A stretch of DNA of 64,000 bases. It comes from Bacteroidetes bacterium GWE2_42_24. GTDB lineage: Bacteria; Bacteroidota; Bacteroidia; Bacteroidales; TTA-H9. The stretch lies in contig MEOA01000003.1 in NCBI GenBank assembly GCA_001768515.1, positions 124,001 to 188,000 on the forward strand. The letters run 5' to 3'. Shown here one piece after another: positions 54,297 through 63,075 of this stretch. Numbering within the stretch: position 1 is the first letter of the stretch; every line of letters starts with the position of its first letter. Made by a program: the position numbers and the translations under genes. The notes under the pieces are model-generated. The model was not told the origin of the DNA. It saw only the letters and a program-made list of their open reading frames with translations, and ran no database searches.

Positions 54297-55004
54297 ATGC
54301 ATAGTAATAAATACATTTTCATTTATTCGGTTGTGATGGTCCTTATCGTGGCCGTCGCACTTACTGTAGTGGCCATTCAACTCAAACCGGCTCAGGAAAA
54401 TAATATCCGCATTGAGAAAATGCAGAATATTCTGACCTCGGTTAACATTGTCACCACACCAAAAGATGCTGAAACAATTTACAAAAAGGTAATTATTAGT
54501 AACCTTGTTACCGATTCTAAGGGAACCGAAATCAGCGGTGTAGATGCTTTTAGTGTTGATCTCGCGGCGGAAATGAAGAAACCTGAAGCCGACAGAAAGT
54601 ATCCGGTTTACTTGGCCCGACTTGATAATGGTGATACCTGCTTCGTATTTCAATTACGTGGTAAGGGATTATGGGGCCCAATATGGGGTTATATTTCTCT
54701 CAGGTCGGATATGAATAGTATCAGCGGAGTGATGTTCGACCACAAAAGTGAGACCCCCGGCTTAGGTGCTGAAATTAGTACCCCGGCGTTTATGGGGCAG
54801 TTTAAAGAAAAGCAAATATTTGATGCCCAGGGTAATTTCACCTCAGTTCAGGTTATGAAGGGTGGAGCTCCTGAAGGTGATGTGCATGCCGTGGATGCCA
54901 TTTCAGGTGGAACCATCACCAGCAAGGGTGTTGAACACATGATTCACGACTGCCTGCTCGGTTATGAAGCGTTTATTAAAAAACACAACTCGACTAAACC
55001 ATGA
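54297..55004 (+). CDS. nqrC: Na+-translocating NADH:quinone reductase subunit C
   Basis: A 235-residue subunit with one N-terminal helix (about 6-26) and a periplasmic FMN-binding domain. The flavinylation site appears as AISGGTITSKGV (Thr at about residue 207): SGGT replaces the more common SGAT, seen also in Bacteroidota relatives as I recall, with the acceptor Thr retained. It overlaps nqrD by four bases. Confidence 0.95.
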   Translation: MHSNKYIFIYSVVMVLIVAVALTVVAIQLKPAQENNIRIEKMQNILTSVNIVTTPKDAETIYKKVIISNLVTDSKGTEISGVDAFSVDLAAEMKKPEADRKYPVYLARLDNGDTCFVFQLRGKGLWGPIWGYISLRSDMNSISGVMFDHKSETPGLGAEISTPAFMGQFKEKQIFDAQGNFTSVQVMKGGAPEGDVHAVDAISGGTITSKGVEHMIHDCLLGYEAFIKKHNSTKP

Positions 55005-55657
55005 GTGAAGATAAAAATACCAGAGAACCAATGTTCTCTGCTAAGATTGTAAAAATTCTGACCAGACCTTTCAACCTGGAAAACCCGATAACTGTACAGG
55101 TTCTTGGGATTTGTTCAGCGCTGGCGGTTACCGTTCAAATGAAGCCTGCAATTGTGATGGCTTTGTCAGTGACTGTCGTAACTGCTTTCTCTAATCTGAT
55201 TATTTCAACACTTAGAAATACAATTCCATCGCGCATCAGAATTATCGTTCAATTGGTTGTGGTGGCCGCATTGGTAATCATCGTAGATCAGGTCTTGAAA
55301 GCTTATGTTTATGATGTGAGTAAAAAGTTGTCGGTCTTTGTCGGGCTTATCATTACCAACTGTATTCTGATGGGGCGTCTGGAGGCTTTTGCCATGGCTC
55401 AGAAACCATGGCCTTCGTTTGTCGATGGTATCGGGAATGGTATCGGGTATGGCCTGATACTGATCACTGTCGGTTTTTTCAGGGAACTACTTGGTTCAGG
55501 GAAAATATTTGGGATTGATGTTGTACCCCAGTTCCTCTATGATGCCGGCTATGTGAGCAACGGTTTGATGATTCTCCCCCCGATGGCCTTGATTACCATA
55601 GGTGTGATCATCTGGTTACAACGCAGTAAGAATAGAGAACTTATTGATAAAAGCTGA
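55001..55657 (+). CDS. nqrD: Na+-translocating NADH:quinone reductase subunit D
   Basis: A 218-residue membrane subunit with six helices that, with NqrE, forms the inverted-repeat pair around an intramembrane Fe-S centre; the conserved TNCILMGRLEAFAM segment (about 113-126) includes a ligand cysteine. Start ATGA overlaps nqrC. Confidence 0.96.
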   Translation: MSEDKNTREPMFSAKIVKILTRPFNLENPITVQVLGICSALAVTVQMKPAIVMALSVTVVTAFSNLIISTLRNTIPSRIRIIVQLVVVAALVIIVDQVLKAYVYDVSKKLSVFVGLIITNCILMGRLEAFAMAQKPWPSFVDGIGNGIGYGLILITVGFFRELLGSGKIFGIDVVPQFLYDAGYVSNGLMILPPMALITIGVIIWLQRSKNRELIDKS

Positions 55658-55690
55658 GACTGCTGATAACTAATCCGAAAATTTAAGAAA

Positions 55691-56308
55691 ATGGAAAATC
55701 TCTTTAATTTGTTTGTCAGGAGTATCTTCATTGACAATATGATCTTTGCCTATTTTCTGGGCATGTGTTCCTATCTGGCAGTTTCCAAAACGGTAAAGAC
55801 TTCAGTAGGACTTGGTATCGCGGTAACTTTTGTTTTACTCATTACGGCCCCTGTGAACTGGCTGGTTGATACCTACCTTTTAAAGCCAGGCGCGATGACA
55901 TGGATCGATCCTTCGTTTGCCGATGTTGACCTGAGTTATCTCAGCTTTTTGATCTTCATAGCAGTCATAGCGGCAATTGTTCAATTGGTTGAAATGGTCG
56001 TTGAGAAGTTTAGTCCAACCCTTTACAGCGCATTGGGCATTTTTCTTCCATTAATTGCCGTGAACTGCGCCATTCTCGGTGTTGCTCTTTTCGTCCAGGA
56101 ACGCGAATATGAATCGATAAGTGAAGTTGTGGTCTATGCTGGCGGCTCAGGTCTGGGATGGTTTCTGGCCATTGCTGCTCTCGCGGCAATAAGGGAGAAG
56201 ACACGCTATTCCCATATTCCGGCACCATTGAGGGGGTTGGGTATTGCCTTCATCGTTACCGGCCTGATGGCTATTGCTTTCATGGGCTTCATGGGAATAA
56301 AAATCTAA
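55691..56308 (+). CDS. nqrE: Na+-translocating NADH:quinone reductase subunit E
   Basis: A 205-residue membrane subunit homologous to NqrD and RnfA, six helices. [20 protein letters not shown] (about 22-41) and [11 protein letters not shown] (about 119-129) hold the paired cysteines facing those of NqrD. It starts 33 bp after nqrD. Confidence 0.96.
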   Translation: MENLFNLFVRSIFIDNMIFAYFLGMCSYLAVSKTVKTSVGLGIAVTFVLLITAPVNWLVDTYLLKPGAMTWIDPSFADVDLSYLSFLIFIAVIAAIVQLVEMVVEKFSPTLYSALGIFLPLIAVNCAILGVALFVQEREYESISEVVVYAGGSGLGWFLAIAALAAIREKTRYSHIPAPLRGLGIAFIVTGLMAIAFMGFMGIKI

Positions 56309-56332
56309 GTTAACTGTAAATCATCCATTGTA

Positions 56333-57598
56333 ATGAATAGTATATTGTTAGCAGCCGGATTCTGGAATGTCCTGATATACGGCACGGTAATCTTTCTGTT
56401 GTTGATGATAATCCTGGTGGGAATGCTCCTTTTTGCCAAAGCAAAACTCACTCCCTCCGGCCCTGTCATGATTGTGGTTAATGATGAGAAGGTATTGGAA
56501 GTTACATCGGGCTCAAGCCTCCTTTCTACTCTGGCAGGCGAAAAGATTTTTCTGCCTTCGGCATGTGGTGGAGGTGGTACATGCGCGATGTGCCGTTGCA
56601 AGGTTATTGAAGGGGGGGGCTCGATACTTCCTACCGAGGTTGGATATTTTAACCGCAGGGAGATTAACGACCACTGGCGTCTTGGTTGCCAGGTTAAGGT
56701 TCGTGAAAACTTAAAGATTGAGATTGCCCCCGAAATCTTTGGCATCAAGAAATGGGAATGCGAAGTTGTTTCCAATCATAATGTGGCCACATTCATTAAG
56801 GAGTTTGTTGTAAAGCTTCCCGAGGGTGAACACCTTGATTTCAGATCGGGAGGATATATACAGGTTGATGTCCCTGCCTGTGAGGTTGACTACAAGAATA
56901 TGGAGATCGAACCTGATTATCGCGAAGATTGGGATAAATTTAAGATGTGGGATCTCAAAATGAAAAATCCGGAGCCCATCTTCCGTGCCTACTCAATGGC
57001 CAACCATCCCGCTGAGGGTAATATTATCATGCTCAATATCCGGATCGCCACACCACCCTTCGATCGGAAAACAGGTGGTTTCATGAATGTTAATCCTGGT
57101 ATCTGTTCATCCTATATCTTCTCCCGCAAACCTGGCGATAAGGTGACGATCAGTGGCCCGTACGGTGAATTCCATGTGAAGAACACCAACCGCGAAATGA
57201 TGTTTATTGGCGGTGGCGCTGGCATGGCTCCCATGCGTTCACACATTTTTGACCAGTTCCTTACACGCCATACCGACCGTAAGGCTACGTTCTGGTATGG
57301 CGGCCGTTCACTGAGGGAATTGTTCTATGTCGACCAATTCGAGCAAATCGAAATGGACTTTAAAAACTTTAAGTTTAACATTGCTCTTTCGGAGCCGAAG
57401 CCAGAGGACAACTGGACAGGTTACAAAGGATTTATTCATCAGGTGATCATGGAAGAATACCTTAAAAAACATCCGGCACCCGAGGATATCGAATATTACC
57501 TCTGCGGCCCCCCGATGATGAATCAGGCCGTGTTGAAGATGCTTGATGACTATGGTGTGCCGAAAGAGATGATTGCATTCGACGATTTCGGCGGATAA
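56333..57598 (+). CDS. nqrF: Na+-translocating NADH:quinone reductase subunit F
   Basis: A 421-residue NADH-oxidising subunit. One N-terminal helix (about 8-30) anchors a 2Fe-2S ferredoxin domain with Cys in [14 protein letters not shown] (about residues 76-89) and RLGCQVKV (about 125), then the FAD domain with RAYSMANHP (about 218-226) and the NADH domain with [14 protein letters not shown] (about 286-299). The C-terminal MIAFDDFGG is intact. It completes nqrABCDEF and ends at a terminator. Confidence 0.97.
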   Translation: MNSILLAAGFWNVLIYGTVIFLLLMIILVGMLLFAKAKLTPSGPVMIVVNDEKVLEVTSGSSLLSTLAGEKIFLPSACGGGGTCAMCRCKVIEGGGSILPTEVGYFNRREINDHWRLGCQVKVRENLKIEIAPEIFGIKKWECEVVSNHNVATFIKEFVVKLPEGEHLDFRSGGYIQVDVPACEVDYKNMEIEPDYREDWDKFKMWDLKMKNPEPIFRAYSMANHPAEGNIIMLNIRIATPPFDRKTGGFMNVNPGICSSYIFSRKPGDKVTISGPYGEFHVKNTNREMMFIGGGAGMAPMRSHIFDQFLTRHTDRKATFWYGGRSLRELFYVDQFEQIEMDFKNFKFNIALSEPKPEDNWTGYKGFIHQVIMEEYLKKHPAPEDIEYYLCGPPMMNQAVLKMLDDYGVPKEMIAFDDFGG

Positions 57599-57618
57599 AA
57601 GTTGTTTTGCTTTTGTAA

Positions 57619-57654
57619 GGAGGCTGTCTCAGAATAAGAGGCAGCCTCTTTTTT
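57619..57654 (+). terminator. nqr operon terminator
   Basis: An 11-bp stem with one G-U pair, GAGGCTGTCTC and GAGGCAGCCTC, with a 7-nt loop and a T-run, 21 bp after the nqrF stop. Confidence 0.88.
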
Positions 57655-57903
57655 GTGTTTGCAATCTACCGATCAACTGTTGTGACGGCTGATATATTCG
57701 ACCCGCCAGAACCAATCATCTGATATTATAAACTCAATCTTTCCCGACAAGGTTTTAAACTCCAACGAAGTTTCTGTCAGGGAATGTCATCTCATCATCC
57801 CGGGATTCTGTTTTGGCTAAATTTTCTTCTCGTTTGAGGAATCCCTGCTTCTGAAATCAATCAAATTTTAACCGGAATTCAAGCGTAATTCAGGCGAAGG
57901 TCG

Positions 57904-57919
57904 ACCGGAGCGCTCCGGT
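57904..57919. repeat. perfect 16-bp palindrome
   Basis: ACCGGAGCGCTCCGGT is its own reverse complement and directly touches the tandem repeat that follows. There is no loop or T-run, so it is not a terminator. Confidence 0.8.
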
Positions 57920-57962
57920 TAATCTACGGTTGATCTACGGTTGATCTACGGTCGATCTTCGA
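57919..57962. repeat. 11-bp tandem repeat, four copies
   Basis: TTAATCTACGG, TTGATCTACGG twice, and TCGATCTTCGA: four units with few substitutions. Same 11-bp period as the repeat at 7333 but a different sequence. Confidence 0.88.
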
Positions 57963-58133
57963 TTAAAGATAAAATATGACCCTTTTTCGGGATGACTCCA
58001 GCCCCTTCTTGATAAATTTTAATCAAGTGATGCCTCATTCATGGATCAGTATCCATGAATGATTCAAAATCGGTTGTAGAAATGATGCAGTGGTTTACAA
58101 CTGATGATTATGAATGGTGAAGAGTCATATATA

Positions 58134-58165
58134 AAAGAGGCTGTCTCTTTTGAGGCAGCCTCTTT
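58134..58165. terminator. second copy of the AGGCTGTCTC hairpin; terminator of the DUF3795 gene
   Basis: A 14-bp stem with one G-U pair and a TTTT loop, sharing AGGCTGTCTC and GAGGCAGCCTCTT with the nqr terminator 0.5 kb away. It is 42 bp after the DUF3795 stop on the minus strand and could act in both directions. Confidence 0.75.
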
Positions 58166-58207
58166 ATAATGACTACGGAAGTTAATACCCCAAATCAGCC
58201 TTTTGGG

Positions 58208-58594
58208 TTATTTGGCAGAACCCTTCTTAAAAGTCATCGCCTTATCATTCTCAAGGCGGGTAATGAAGGCCTCATTGCCATTGTTTCTCAGGTAGTTGAT
58301 GCCGCCAATACGGTCAGAATTGAAAACCAGACCAAACATTTTGGAAATGAAATTATTCAGTTTACCACATTGTTTTACATCGGTAAACTCTGCACAGGCA
58401 GCACACGATGAAAGATTGTTGGTGATACAGCAGGTGCGCACTTTGCACCAGGAGGCTTTCATGTTTTCCTGGCAACCCGGGCATTTTCCCTTCTGATATT
58501 TGGGACAGTTGGTGCAATAAAGGCCACAATAGCTGATGATAGGAGTGGAACTAGTTAAGGTCATTGGAATTGTTTTTTTGATTTTACTAAGCAT
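58208..58594 (-). CDS. DUF3795 cysteine-rich protein
   Basis: A 128-residue protein with 11 cysteines, mostly in CGLYCTNC, GKCPGC and SCAAC motifs between residues 23 and 76. This is the DUF3795 pattern, likely zinc- or iron-binding; function unknown. ATG 58594 gives the longest form; ATG 58564 (ten residues shorter) is equally possible. It is isolated and convergent with nqrF. Confidence 0.85.
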   Translation of the reverse strand: MLSKIKKTIPMTLTSSTPIISYCGLYCTNCPKYQKGKCPGCQENMKASWCKVRTCCITNNLSSCAACAEFTDVKQCGKLNNFISKMFGLVFNSDRIGGINYLRNNGNEAFITRLENDKAMTFKKGSAK

Positions 58595-58752
58595 AATATT
58601 TCTGGTGTTAAGATCAGGGAGATTTATAATAACCTGTTTTGAATGAGTGGCTGCCCCCGGAGGGGCCTTATCTTTTTAAAAATTGATTATTAGTTTTCCG
58701 GCATTGGCAGGGTGAAAGTTTTTTTCTAGTCTTAGAATTGACCGACATCATG

Positions 58753-59169
58753 TTAATGGAAATCATCTTTGCGACGTCCCTTTTTCTCAGCCAGTTTTTT
58801 TTTATCATCGACTCTTTTTTTCTTGGATGCTAAAGTAGGGCGAGTCGCTTTTCTTCGTTTTCTTGGTGTTAATGCTTTGGCGATTTGTTCGATAAACCGT
58901 AAGGTAACTTTCTCTTTGTTGCCCATCTGGGTTCGTTCTGTTTGGGAACTCATGACGAGTTCACCTTCCATGTTTATCCGGCTGGCAAGAGTGGTTAATA
59001 CCATGCCTTTTTCCTCATCGTTTAATATTGTTGAGGCCGCTACATCAAAGCGCAATTCAACCCTGGTATTCACTTTATTTACATTTTGGCCGCCAGCGCC
59101 GCTGCTTCGGGTGGCACTGTATTCCAGTTCGGATCTCAGACCACGGGTTTCAAGTTCCTCGATTGTCAT
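58753..59169 (-). CDS. arfB: peptidyl-tRNA hydrolase ArfB, ribosome rescue factor
   Basis: A 138-residue class I release-factor-like protein that frees peptides from stalled ribosomes. The GGQ motif is in RSSGAGGQNVNKVNTR (about residues 22-37), and the long basic tail (from about residue 106, rich in Lys and Arg) inserts in the mRNA channel, as in ArfB/YaeJ. No codon-recognition domain. It starts six bases after the rubredoxin stop. Confidence 0.95.
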   Translation of the reverse strand: MTIEELETRGLRSELEYSATRSSGAGGQNVNKVNTRVELRFDVAASTILNDEEKGMVLTTLASRINMEGELVMSSQTERTQMGNKEKVTLRFIEQIAKALTPRKRRKATRPTLASKKKRVDDKKKLAEKKGRRKDDFH

Positions 59170-59175
59170 GATTGC

Positions 59176-59340
59176 TTATTGTTCTTCTTCGTAAAATTGA
59201 GCCTTTGAGGCTCCACATTTGGGGCATGTCCAGTCTTCGGGTAAATCTTCGAAAGGAGTTCCGACAGGAATATCTTGTGAGGGATCACCTACAGTAATGT
59301 CGTACGCGTAATCGCATAACATACAGGCGTGCAAAATCAT
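59176..59340 (-). CDS. rubredoxin
   Basis: A 54-residue electron carrier holding one Fe(Cys)4. The reading is complete: Cys6-x-x-Cys9 near the N-terminus, Cys39-x-x-Cys42 near the C-terminus, with the family's GDPSQDIPVGTPFEDLPEDW between them. Two deviations are seen: Asp10 follows Cys9 where Gly is usual (CMLCD for CxxCG), and Lys41 is between the second pair. ATG at 59340, TAA at 59176. It lies between the comM-like gene (73-bp gap) and arfB (six bp). In anaerobes rubredoxin often serves oxygen or peroxide reductases; none is adjacent. Confidence 0.95.
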   Translation of the reverse strand: MILHACMLCDYAYDITVGDPSQDIPVGTPFEDLPEDWTCPKCGASKAQFYEEEQ

Positions 59341-59413
59341 GATCTGATGACTTTTTTAAAAATTGGATAAAAACTTTTGTATGCTTCTGTTTAACTGAAG
59401 AAAGGTGTTGAGG

Positions 59414-60952
59414 TTATCTGCCCCAGGAGTCGCGGTCGAGGCTCCTGAAGTTAATGGCTTCGGCCAGATGTTCCGTTTGAATTTCGGTACTGGTATCCAG
59501 ATCAGCTATGGTGCGCGCAACTTTAAGAATGCGGTCATACGCACGGGCTGACAGACCAAGTCGCTCCATTGCGGTTTTGAGAATGGCACTGCACGCAGCA
59601 TCAAGATGGCAATGTTCGCGTTGCAGTTTAGTGTTCATCTGGGCGTTACAATGGATGTCCTCGTAGGCCCTGAAACGAATCTCCTGAATGTCGCGGGCCT
59701 TCATCACCCGCTCTCTGATTACCTTGCTTTCTTCACCGGGCGACATCTCTGCCAGATCACGAAAAGGGACAGGTGTAACCTCTACCTGAATGTCGATACG
59801 ATCCAGTAATGGACCAGAGATACGGTTCAGGTATTTCTGAACCATTCCCGGTGCACAACTACAATCGATCTCCGGGTGGTTGTAATAACCGCAGGGACAT
59901 GGGTTCATTGCTGCTACGAGCATGAAACTGGAAGGATATTCAACTGTATGTTTTGCCCGTGAGATTGTAACCACGCGATCCTCCATTGGCTGGCGCATCA
60001 CCTCAAGCACAGTGCGTTTGAATTCCGGTAACTCATCCAGAAAAAGCACACCATTTTGAGCCAGGCTGATCTCCCCGGGCTGTGGAAAAGTACCCCCACC
60101 CACCAGGCCTGCGTCTGAAATTGTGTGATGTGGTGATCTGAAGGGACGGACTGACAACAGTGCAATGTCGTGGCTCAGTTTCCCAGCCACGGAATGGATT
60201 TTGGTAGTTTCCAATGCTTCATGGAGTGTAAGTGGGGGTAGTATCGAAGGTAGTCTTTTGGCCAGCATTGTTTTGCCGGCACCTGGCGGGCCTATTAGTA
60301 TTACATTGTGGCCACCTGCAGCGGCAATCTCGAGTGATCGTTTTATGTTTTCCTGGCCTTTCACATCGCTGAAGTCGAATTCATAATTGTTGAGGCTGTT
60401 ATAGAATTCCTCGCGAGTGTTTACGATGGTGGGGGCAATTGTTTCTTCTCCTTTCAGGAAATTAACTACCTGGCGGAGGTTGGTTGCTCCATAAACCTTT
60501 AGGTCGTTCACGATGGCTGCCTCCCGAGCATTCTCTTCAGGAAGAATAAACCCTTTGAATCCCTGCGCCCTGGCTTCTATGGCAATGACGAGTGCTCCTC
60601 TGATGGGTTTGAGCGTACCGTCAAGCGACATCTCTCCCATAATCACATATTCATTGAGTTGATTTGAGGGAAGCTGTCCGCTTGCAGCAAGAATCCCTGT
60701 TGCAATTGTGAGATCGTAGGCTGACCCTTCCTTTCGGATATCGGCGGGAGCCATGTTGATCACTATCTTCTGATGTGGGAATCGAAGTTCGTTGTTGTTG
60801 AAAGCCGAGATGATCCGGTGCTGGCTTTCCTTCACCGCACTGTCGGGTAGGCCGACCATCAGGAAGTTAATCCCCTGATCGACATCCACCTCAACGGTGA
60901 TGGGAATGGCGTTGACCCCAACTACGGCGCTGCCGAAGGTACTGACTAACAT
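59414..60952 (-). CDS. YifB/ComM-family Mg-chelatase-like AAA+ ATPase
   Basis: A 512-residue protein. The N-terminal Lon-protease-like fold (about 1-170) is followed by the AAA+ domain with Walker A GPPGAGKTMLAKRL (about 219-232), the Walker B LFLDELPEF (about 301-309) and a cysteine cluster CPCGYYNHPEIDCSC (about 349-363), all typical of ComM/YifB. ComM is a helicase for branch migration in natural transformation in some bacteria, but the family is wide. It follows the 259-residue secreted protein by 25 bp. Confidence 0.93.
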   Translation of the reverse strand: MLVSTFGSAVVGVNAIPITVEVDVDQGINFLMVGLPDSAVKESQHRIISAFNNNELRFPHQKIVINMAPADIRKEGSAYDLTIATGILAASGQLPSNQLNEYVIMGEMSLDGTLKPIRGALVIAIEARAQGFKGFILPEENAREAAIVNDLKVYGATNLRQVVNFLKGEETIAPTIVNTREEFYNSLNNYEFDFSDVKGQENIKRSLEIAAAGGHNVILIGPPGAGKTMLAKRLPSILPPLTLHEALETTKIHSVAGKLSHDIALLSVRPFRSPHHTISDAGLVGGGTFPQPGEISLAQNGVLFLDELPEFKRTVLEVMRQPMEDRVVTISRAKHTVEYPSSFMLVAAMNPCPCGYYNHPEIDCSCAPGMVQKYLNRISGPLLDRIDIQVEVTPVPFRDLAEMSPGEESKVIRERVMKARDIQEIRFRAYEDIHCNAQMNTKLQREHCHLDAACSAILKTAMERLGLSARAYDRILKVARTIADLDTSTEIQTEHLAEAINFRSLDRDSWGR

Positions 60953-60977
60953 ATCGGGTTGTTTTTGCGAAATAGGC

Positions 60978-61757
60978 TCAAAAAATGATGCCAGCGCTGA
61001 TTACAAGAAAATGGTAGTTAATATTCTGATCGAACGAGGTGTAAACAGGGGGGTAGATTTCGGAATCAACCGAAACGGGGGTTTGGATGGCATAAATCAT
61101 CCCCTCGAGTCTGGTTTGTTGATATCGGTATGAAGTGCTGATAAAGAACGTATTTCCGCCAGATGTAGGGAATTTGATTCCCAGTTCAGCGGCAGCCATC
61201 AGACCACCTCGATTGTGATAGTTATCATCCTGCACCAGGGCAGCATATCCTACATTAATGGCGAGGAAAGGCGCTTGGGAGAGCGCCTCAGGCTCAAGCC
61301 GGAGGTGCCCGAATACTGGCATCCATGTAGCTTGATTTGCCCGTTCTATGCCTATTCCTGCACCCAATGCCAACGATTCACTCAATCGCAGGAAGGTTAC
61401 CCCCTGAAATTGAAAACCGGTTTCAGTCTGATCGGTCATGCCAATCATGACGCCAGGCGATAGCTGAAACCCATAGTCACCATCGGCAGTAGTATTTTGC
61501 AGCGCAAAATCTGCATTTGCAGGTAATTCTTCACGTTGCATGAAACTGATCTCATCGGGGTTGATGGTCAGTACCCCTTTCTCGGGATTCTTTAAAATTA
61601 TAAATCCGTTGATGTCTTTTTTAATAAACTGGCCGCGAAGGGTTATCCCACTCTTTAGGGTCACCACATATTCATAGCCCTTTTCCTGTGCGAGTGCTGA
61701 AGTGAGTATGGCACCGACCAGCAGGAATAACATGAGAAGCGTTGAGCGTTTAAACAT
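60978..61757 (-). CDS. exported beta-rich protein, unknown function
   Basis: A 259-residue protein with a signal peptide (1-23, ending ALAQ). The mature N-terminus (about 26-70) reads as a small beta-barrel (VVTLKSGITLRGQFIKKD), then a longer amphipathic beta region to a C-terminal Phe, suggesting an outer-membrane barrel. I do not recognise a family. Two -7-like sequences (61903-61919) lie about 150 bp upstream. Confidence 0.7.
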   Translation of the reverse strand: MFKRSTLLMLFLLVGAILTSALAQEKGYEYVVTLKSGITLRGQFIKKDINGFIILKNPEKGVLTINPDEISFMQREELPANADFALQNTTADGDYGFQLSPGVMIGMTDQTETGFQFQGVTFLRLSESLALGAGIGIERANQATWMPVFGHLRLEPEALSQAPFLAINVGYAALVQDDNYHNRGGLMAAAELGIKFPTSGGNTFFISTSYRYQQTRLEGMIYAIQTPVSVDSEIYPPVYTSFDQNINYHFLVISAGIIF

Positions 61758-61955
61758 AGTTTTTCGATATTAGTGAATCATCATTCGGCATTATTTTATA
61801 GTCAGAGCCGCCCGTAAGGGTGTAAAACAGGAAAACCAAAAATCAAATCTTAAGTTTTAGCTTATAATCAGGATTCAGGCTTGTGCAGGCAAATTTTCAT
61901 GACAAAAATACCAAAAATACAATGTCATATAGATTTCTTTCAGAAGTGTAGCCTG

Positions 61956-62966
61956 TCAGGATTTTGGTTTGTAGGAAGATTCTTGTAGAAAGTCTTGCCC
62001 CTGAGGAAGTTTAAAGAGTTGAGCGGGATGTGTGTCTGGGTGTTTTCTTAGATATGATTTAACTATTTGACTACCCATCCATTCACCGATTCGTCCGGGT
62101 GATGCTTTATCAAGCCCCGGGGTGAAGGGGCCATCGTTCATCATGGCACGAATATTAGCAGGATCACTGCTAAAGAGCATTTGTTTTTCGATCATCATTG
62201 CCCAGATGTTAGCCTCGTTCTGCTCACACCAGAGATACTGATCGGGAGTGTAACCTATGAGCTGCGCTGCCGGATAAGTTGGGAGGACAAGCTCCATCAG
62301 CGTCTGGTGCTTCCCTGCTTCAACCATCTGATCGATGAGTGGACGCTGAGACGTGTCGAACCAGAAATGAAAATTGAGTATTTGTTTTACTACTTCTGGT
62401 ACAATATGTTCAGGGGTCATGTTGCGCTGAACATAAGCCGGGATGCCCAGTTTCTGATAACCCGGGAATCCATCACCAAGAAATTGATCAAGCGGAATGA
62501 TAACCACGCTATCGTTTACAAATATTCCTGTTTCGGTGTCGTAGCCCGAAATATAGCTGAAAACCTGAGGAATTCTGAATTCCGGAATCACAGCCTGTAT
62601 CCTCTGAAATGCAATGCCCAAAGCTTTTTCACAAGCAGTAAGGTCATTGAAAGTCTTTTCCACGGCTTCATATCCTTCAATAATAGTCTGGTCGGACAGA
62701 TAATCGCGCATCTGGATCAATGCTTGTTCGCTATTATAACTATTACCAATGAAAAGCGGGTATTTTGGTGCTAATGTTTTAAGTCCCTGAACGAGTTCAT
62801 TCTGTGGTATGTTAAAAAGATCGAGTTCATAACGCTGAATAAAGACCTCTGGCCTGGGGTACTTCGATAGATCGACCTCTTTCCAATTTTCTGGCTTTCT
62901 GACGCAACCGGTAAGCGAAGTCAGGGCAAGGATAAGCACCGGTAATGACCATAAGGTTTGTTTCAT
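61956..62966 (-). CDS. gldB: gliding motility-associated lipoprotein GldB
   Basis: A 336-residue lipoprotein with lipobox LTGC (Cys21). It has the GldB pattern, including IGNSYN near residue 74, the VFSYISGYDTE segment (about 145-155) and SPGRIGEWMGSQIVKSYL towards the C-terminus. In Flavobacterium GldB is needed for gliding and works with type IX secretion; non-motile Bacteroidota also have homologs. With the plug protein at 50 kb it suggests, but does not prove, a T9SS organism. Confidence 0.85.
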   Translation of the reverse strand: MKQTLWSLPVLILALTSLTGCVRKPENWKEVDLSKYPRPEVFIQRYELDLFNIPQNELVQGLKTLAPKYPLFIGNSYNSEQALIQMRDYLSDQTIIEGYEAVEKTFNDLTACEKALGIAFQRIQAVIPEFRIPQVFSYISGYDTETGIFVNDSVVIIPLDQFLGDGFPGYQKLGIPAYVQRNMTPEHIVPEVVKQILNFHFWFDTSQRPLIDQMVEAGKHQTLMELVLPTYPAAQLIGYTPDQYLWCEQNEANIWAMMIEKQMLFSSDPANIRAMMNDGPFTPGLDKASPGRIGEWMGSQIVKSYLRKHPDTHPAQLFKLPQGQDFLQESSYKPKS

Positions 62967-62985
62967 AATAATTATGTTTTATCCG

Positions 62986-62993
62986 CAAATGTA
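62986..62993 (-). promoter_or_regulatory. -7 promoter box for gldB
   Basis: TACATTTG on the minus strand, exact TAnnTTTG, 20 bp before the gldB ATG. Confidence 0.55.
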
Positions 62994-63027
62994 CAAGTCA
63001 ATAACGTAGAGTCGGGAAGTTTTATGC

Positions 63028-63052
63028 AAAAAAAAACCGCTATCGCTAGCGG
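63028..63052 (-). terminator. terminator of the porin-like gene
   Basis: A 6-bp GC-rich stem (CCGCTA / TAGCGG) with a TCGC loop and a run of nine Ts on the minus strand, 24 bp after the stop codon. Confidence 0.85.
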
Positions 63053-63075
63053 CTTTTCAATCTTTCAGGAGTGGG

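Larger units (their letters stand above)
57599..58207. other. gene-free stretch between nqrF and DUF3795, bounded by twin hairpins
   Basis: 609 bp with no supportable gene. It holds two near-identical terminator-like hairpins (57619-57654 and 58134-58165), a perfect 16-bp palindrome (57904-57919) and an 11-bp tandem repeat (57919-57962). Confidence 0.65.

Noticed and set aside
62181..62774. 197-codon plus-strand frame opposite gldB
   Set aside because: It is antisense to a well-supported lipoprotein gene and has no recognisable domain or promoter.
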